Under the pieces are notes generated by a model that had not been told where the DNA came from, did not search any database, and saw only the letters and a list, made by a program, of their open reading frames with translations. From contig CALZFC010000040.1 of NCBI GenBank assembly GCA_945643635.1, positions 1,060,001 to 1,124,000 of the forward strand: 64,000 bases of DNA. Reading direction: 5' to 3'. Origin of the DNA: Allodiplogaster sudhausi. Its lineage: Eukaryota > Nematoda > Chromadorea > Rhabditida > Diplogasteridae. The translations under genes and the position numbers were made by a program. This document shows positions 59,326 to 64,000 of this stretch, one piece after another (the stretch's first letter is position 1; every line of letters begins with the position of its first letter).

Positions 59326-59722
59326 TAGATTTTTGCAAGCACGAAAATTTTTTTTGCTTTTTTTTTCGTCGATTATACATAAACAAAATGAGAAACTCAA
59401 GAGAAATAAAACAAGAAACTCAAAAAAGGTAAGAAGTGCTCTGAAAATTTCACATTATTTTGCACATTGTAGTCCAGCAGTTCGAGCCAGCCCGTTTGGA
59501 ACCCAAACGCGGCCAAATTAAATGCAATATTATGAGTTATCAGCCATTTCAGCATATTTTTGAAAACGGTCTTCATAGTCGTAATCTCCATGGTCGAAAT
59601 AGGTAAACTCCTACGCGAAATGACACGAAAATGAGTATTCAGCGCGCTATTCCAGTTTGTATTATTTATATTAATACTATTAATACTATTAATACCGGAC
59701 CCAACAATGTTGAGCGGGACTG

Positions 59723-60803
59723 TACATCCAATTTGTAATAAATGGCTAATAATTAGAGGTGCACTCGTAAACAACATCAAATATCACCAATGTGGAAGGT
59801 CTTTAGCGCCACCAAGAAGAAAGTGAATGTTGTGGCGAGAACACTCTGCGAGTCATCATCGACATCATAAAAACCATTCAAATTAACAATATATCGGAGA
59901 GTACAAATTTGCATGCCCTCTGGAAACGCACCCTTGTTGTGAAAGAAGCATCTCTCACGCACTTTGTAGCTATGACACTTCCTTTATTTCATGAATGATG
60001 TAAGAGAAGGCCAAGTATTCTCTTTTCTCGTTCTGAAGAGGCCAATCCAACGATTTCTCACTTCACGGGAAGCATCTCTGTTTTCACTCCTCCACAGTTA
60101 ATGTAAATGAGATAGATGCCTTCTGAATATTTCTTGAAATTTCATTACTGCTTTTTGTTAAGCAAAATAAGCTTGTCCTATTTTTTATTTACGTCAAGAA
60201 AGCCATTTTCCACACGGACCTGCTGAAAATTATAAAAGGAGAATAAATGACATCTCGAAATAGCTCTCGCATCTGTCAATATCATTTCCACGCATTATTT
60301 CGTTTCCCTCGTTATCTCTAAATGTGGGAGAAGAGTTTTGAATTGCAATTAGAATAGAACAAAGAATGAATTGATGACAATGAAAACTGAGAATTTTCTT
60401 CCTCCCGATGTCTCATTGTCAGATGCCAACCTCAGGATTACTTTTTTTTTTTAATGTGAATTGGATGTGTTTTTAATGGTAAGCGCAAAATATCTCATCT
60501 CTTTGTCGCTACAATACTTTTTTCTCATGATAAAATCCGTACGTTTATCTCACTCTGTAGGAAGTTTCTGGTAACAATTCCATTTTTAAGTATGTGTGTA
60601 TTATGAACATATTTTCATGCGAATATAACTCTAATATGACAATTTCGATCAATGTACTTTCATATAAAAGGTGGCTTTTTTGTTTGTATAAGTTCTCTCA
60701 AAAATACGAACTCGTACGTGTCAAAAAATTGAACGTTGAGTCGATTAGATAACAAGGGTGAATTTAAACGTTAGATTAATTTGTCATTTTCATGATCTGA
60801 AGG
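59723..60803. other. Spacer 5' of the Sre-like receptor
   Basis: AT-rich, no exon recognised. It contains a TATAAAAG near the Sre-like start (60663-60670), and another at 60231-60238 with no gene attached. Confidence 0.4.
60663..60670 (+). promoter_or_regulatory. TATA box of the Sre-like receptor gene
   Basis: TATAAAAG 134 bp upstream of the ATG at 60804. Confidence 0.35.
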
Positions 60804-62205
60804 ATGTCTTTGTGCATAAGTGTGTGGCAGTTGATGAGAGTAGCCTCGATTCTCCTGGCTCTCCCTTCCATTTCTCTCTTCGCCTTCGTACTCTTTCGCT
60901 TTCGCGCCGTGCACATCAACTGCAAGTCAGTCAGCAACTTCTTCTTTTCTTTTCCATTCCAAAGTTCCCTTGCTTCCGCAGGGTTCTCTTGTGGCTGTGG
61001 CTCTGCGCCTTGATTGTCATGGCTGTGAGTCATACATACTTCACGGTGTGGATCATCTCTCATGACATGTGCTGGGCCAAGTTCGCCGTAATGTATCGTA
61101 AGACTTTTCATATATACATATTTGGATGCCGCAAAAATTGCAAAAATGGAAAATTGAAAGAGAATGCGTTGAGAAGCGTCGCAAACGGTGTTCTTCCTCC
61201 ACGACGTGGGATACGTGCTGTCTTCCCTGACTGAACTGCTGATTCTGCTGGAGAGATTCCTCGCATTCCTCCTCAAGCAACGATACGAAGTCTCCCTTCT
61301 CTCCAATGCCTTCCTCATTCTAGTCTCTTCTTTCGCTGTCAGACTCTTCAATTACATCATTCTATTCACTCTTTTCATGAAGACAAAAGTGACACTATGA
61401 GAACAATTATGAAATATCGTCATTTATTCACAATTCGTAAACGAGTGGAGATGTGTGATTTAGAATCTAACTAATCAAAATGTTATTATTTTACGTCCTT
61501 CTTCAAAAATAGATTCTCATTTGTAAATCGCCAATCTTGCAGGTGCTGGGGGCATTGGCAGTGGGATACTGCTCGCAGATATGTTAGACTTCTGCGAATT
61601 CGCTCGCTTTGTTAGCTAGTGATTCGTACTTGCAGTGAAACACTACCAAAGCATGGCCATAACCATCAATGCCATTGACCTCTTCAACATCGCGGTTACT
61701 ATTCATCTCATCCACTTATCCATTCTGAATCTAACAATTATTTCAGTTCAATCTCCTAATAGCTCGAATGAGTGCGAGGATGTACAAGAGACAATTCGCG
61801 ACTGCCTCCCTCAACGCGAGATACCAAGTAAGGTTGTGTAGAGAAGGAAGAAGCAGAAGCTGCCCTTGCTGCAGATGTCGGAGGTGCAGCAGCTGTCCGA
61901 CTGTCTGCTCATCACCAGCATCTGCAGCGCCGTCATGAAGATGATAGCAATCGCGGCAGCGCACCTCATGATCACACAAGTTTTTGACATCGGACCCATC
62001 CTCTGGGCCGTCTATCATAGCGTACTACCTTTGCATTCCGTTCAACATCTATCATATTTCTTTTAGGCTCACAGCTTCAACTGTTTTCTTTGCGTGTGGT
62101 TTTTGATGCTGAGACATAGGTTAGGGCCAAAACAGTCAGCAGAACTGAACGGAGACTGCGAGAGGGTGGGGGGGGGGGGGGGGGTTAGAGAGAGGGAGAG
62201 AAAGA

Positions 62206-62251
<46 letters not shown>

Positions 62252-62424
62252 GTTGCAGCGGCTTGAGACGACGTGTAGATGAGTGTGTGGTTGGCATGCG
62301 TATCTGCTTTCCCTGTCTGCCCTCTCCGTCTGGTGCTTCTCCTACTGATCTACGACGCAAGCAATTCGCTCGTTCCGATGAAACGGACACTTACTTCACC
62401 ATGCTGCGCAGCACCTGGGGATAG
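60804..62424 (+). CDS. Seven-transmembrane chemoreceptor, Sre/Sra-superfamily-like
   Basis: Exons join from ATG 60804: MSLCISVWQLMRVASILLAL with LFAFVLFRF (60804-60925); VLLWLWLCALIVMAV (about 60981-61099); QTVFFLHDVGYVLSSLTELL followed by ERFLAFLLKQRYE (about 61178-61390); VLGALAVGYCSQ (about 61543-61581); KHYQSMAITINAIDLFNIA; FNLLIARMSARMYKRQFATA; LSDCLLITSICSAVMKMIAI; and a last exon whose frame reads SDETDTYFTMLRSTWG-TAG. The ER-x-LA-x-YE signature after TM3 and an ETD-YF-x-L-W ending are features of the nematode Sre/Srab/Sra chemoreceptor superfamily. These proteins sit in sensory-neuron membranes and signal through G proteins. The intron before the last exon carries a long poly-G run (62167-62184) and a GA array. 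Junctions around 62030-62340 are uncertain. Confidence 0.7.
62166..62248. repeat. Poly-G run followed by GA array
   Basis: About 18 consecutive G, then GGTTAGAG and a GA microsatellite to 62248, in the intron before the last Sre-like exon. The length is likely unreliable. Confidence 0.7.
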
Positions 62425-63055
62425 GAAACCTGCGGACTCTATCGTACTCTACGCTCAGTACCGGTACTGCTGATCCTAGAAACTGGGGGTGTAGCTGAAC
62501 CATGAGCAGGCATATAACAAATGCGTCTGTTCACAAAGTGCTGACAGAAGAACTGCATGAGTGCTCAAGACCCTTTATTGTTCCGATAATCAGAATAAAT
62601 CGACTTTAAGATTTGTGATTCACGCATTATCGCGACTACAACAAAAGAAGTTTAACAATAATCATCCGAACAACGAGAAATTAAATTTATGAACTCTACT
62701 TCCCATATTTTCAGTTACTTAAAAAAGGCAAAGCATTCATAGCGAGCCCCATAAAAATACTACAGTTGCATTGTGCAGAATGTGTAGATCTTTAAAAACA
62801 GCCACATTTTTCAATGAACATTTGTTCCACATTACAGAAACGCAAGTGGATGAAAGCATATTTAGGGCTATGTAATGTAACACGGCTGACGAATAGCAGC
62901 ATACAAAGTACAATGTTCCATCTTCACTATCGGAGTGAAGCACCTATCACATCAACTGTTATTTCATTGAAATCGGTAAAACAGTGACAAGCCAGTCTAT
63001 ATGAGCCCGTACGTAAAAGGAAACGAATAAATTACTTGTTCATCTTAGTTTTTCA
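62425..63055. other. Convergent intergenic region, Sre-like / BET1
   Basis: No exon recognised. It holds the 3' flanks of the two convergent genes. Confidence 0.4.
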
Positions 63056-64000
63056 TCACCGAGCCAAGTAGTAGATTACGAAGAAAACAAACAACGCAAA
63101 AAGGATCAGGTACAGAAGCAATTTATGACCTGAAATATAGATGAGAAATAAGGAGTAAAATCTCATCTTACTTTTATAGGACTGCTAATTTGTTGACACG
63201 AGCAGAAACTACGTGCAGCAAATGCTGATATGCTGCGATTTGCGCAGAAACAATAAATTATCGTTAACATAGAAAAGTAAAATAAAAAAAGAATGCGAAC
63301 GAACCGCCAGCCTTGGCCACCAATCCCAGGCGGTTCATAGTTGACGATAAGAGGCCCCTTCCGGCATCGAACTCAGAGTCCATCTGCAAGTATCACAGTT
63401 ATGCAAATTGATGATAATACAATAAGTAAAACTTTTGTGTCTAATTCTTAATATTCATAGAAGCAAGGTCAGGTACGCAAATTTTTTTTAATTTAGCTCA
63501 ATATCTGTCATAACCAGAGTGAGATCCGAAACGAAGCACCCACCATGTTTTTGGGCCTTAATCAGGCACTATCGCATACAGTTCTTGAATAAAAAAAATT
63601 GTATCTAAATTACCCCTTCCTTCCCTCGGCGCACAAAAGACCCCACCTACCCACTTTTGGACCCTCGGACCACCTGTTTTCCTGTTTATAACAAGTGTCA
63701 CTTTGGGCTGTTGGTAGTACGGGAGATAAATTGAATAATAGCACTATCATTTTTCACTGACAATGAACAACTGTGTTTTCTTAGAAACAGTTAAAGCCTG
63801 ACATCGTTCAGCAATCGATTCTGGTCCCTCACATCATTCCCGATGGCGATGGAAATCTGAAACCTTTCATTCATATCCTTCGATTTAACAGAACATAGAA
63901 TATTTAGTAGAGCTCCTTGGTTTCTGTTAGGGTTAAGCAATAGAAGCGCAGACTACTAAAGAAGATAACAGCCCGAGAGTCACCAACATTCTTGAGGGTT
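63056..64000 (-). CDS. BET1: BET1-type SNARE, 5' end outside window
   Basis: Tail-anchored Qc-type SNARE of ER-Golgi transport. Minus-strand exons are 63988-64000 (ends TLKN), 63803-63856 (ISIAIGNDVRDQNRLLND), 63305-63383 (MDSEFDAGRGLLSSTMNRLG, then LVAKAG) and 63056-63129 (HKLLLYLILFALFVFFVIYY, then LAR-stop). They splice in phase. The read order, LK followed by IxIGNDVRDQN-LLNDMDSEFD and then a C-terminal helix with FVFFVIYYL, is that of BET1 proteins. The SNARE zero-layer residue lies in the DQN-LLND stretch. The cytosolic N-terminus starts beyond 64000. The protein is anchored by its last 20 residues, with only two or three residues lumenal. Confidence 0.85.

Larger units (their letters stand above)
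58374..59722. mobile_element. Palindromic mariner-TIR element D (1.35 kb)
   Basis: Same family as B and C, with ends CAGTCCCGCTCAACATTGTT and its exact inverse and TA on both flanks. It starts ten bases after element C ends (TACATACATA lies between), in the same core orientation as C. The arms are near-identical; GA and CT arrays border the core (about 58980-59095). Confidence 0.85.

Noticed and set aside
60231..60238. TATAAAAG as a second promoter
   Set aside because: There is no gene start within reach other than the Sre-like gene, which has a closer octamer.
63937..64000. NVGDSRAV on the minus strand, resembling a PP2C phosphatase motif
   Set aside because: The first codons (TLKN) splice in phase to the next BET1 exon and fit the BET1 family order, and GTTGGT is a usable donor. 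The GDSRAV reading runs into a stop with no other PP2C motif.

Overview
The window looks like nematode nuclear DNA from outside the best-known Caenorhabditis genomes. The evidence is two cuticle-collagen genes with the nematode N-terminal domain, three seven-transmembrane chemoreceptor-type genes (one with an Sre-like TM3 and C-terminus, one with Srg/Srv-like TM3), UGT, DEG/ENaC, RMD and BET1 homologues, and many short introns (about 45-100 nt) mixed with introns bloated by (CT)n/(GA)n arrays and transposons. All exon structures below were read by eye from frame, splice signals and family resemblance. Outer gene limits are less certain than internal exons.

Left part (1-16 kb): a partial unrecognised minus-strand gene; an RMD-family gene (+, 1.9-3.1 kb); a tandem pair of minus-strand UDP-glycosyltransferases, intact at 3.7-6.3 kb and apparently broken in its UDP-sugar motif at 7.4-10.2 kb; the 5' exons of a DEG/ENaC channel (+, 11.0-11.9 kb) with no recognisable remainder; and an Srg-like chemoreceptor (+, 14.0-15.9 kb).

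Middle (16-39 kb): two small non-autonomous DNA transposons (TSDs of 6 and 8 bp); a full CSB/ERCC6-type SNF2 repair ATPase (+, 17.2-24.2 kb); a long 7TM gene (+, 27.7-33.2 kb) with a 2.1-kb palindromic transposon in one intron; a second palindromic element at 33.8-35.3 kb; and a minus-strand gene (35.9-39.2 kb) that resembles repulsive guidance molecules, with a GDPH motif and a GPI-type tail.

Right part (39-64 kb): an apparently complete 8.5-kb CACTA/CMC-like DNA transposon (39,618-48,085) with 21-bp terminal inverted repeats, a tandem array of spliced-looking mini-exon units, and a decayed C2H2 plus tnp2-like transposase that itself carries a nested MITE. Then come divergently arranged cuticle collagens (52.3-53.7 kb minus, 55.4-56.9 kb plus), two more palindromic elements back to back (56.9-59.7 kb), an Sre-like receptor (+, 60.8-62.4 kb) and a BET1-type SNARE (minus, 63.1 kb to the edge).

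The most unusual content is mobile DNA. Four long palindromes with mariner-like ends and TA target duplications carry outward-facing tRNA-like A/B-box modules in both arms, and the CACTA-like element carries the mini-exon array. The host genes are unrelated in function and there is no operon logic linking them.
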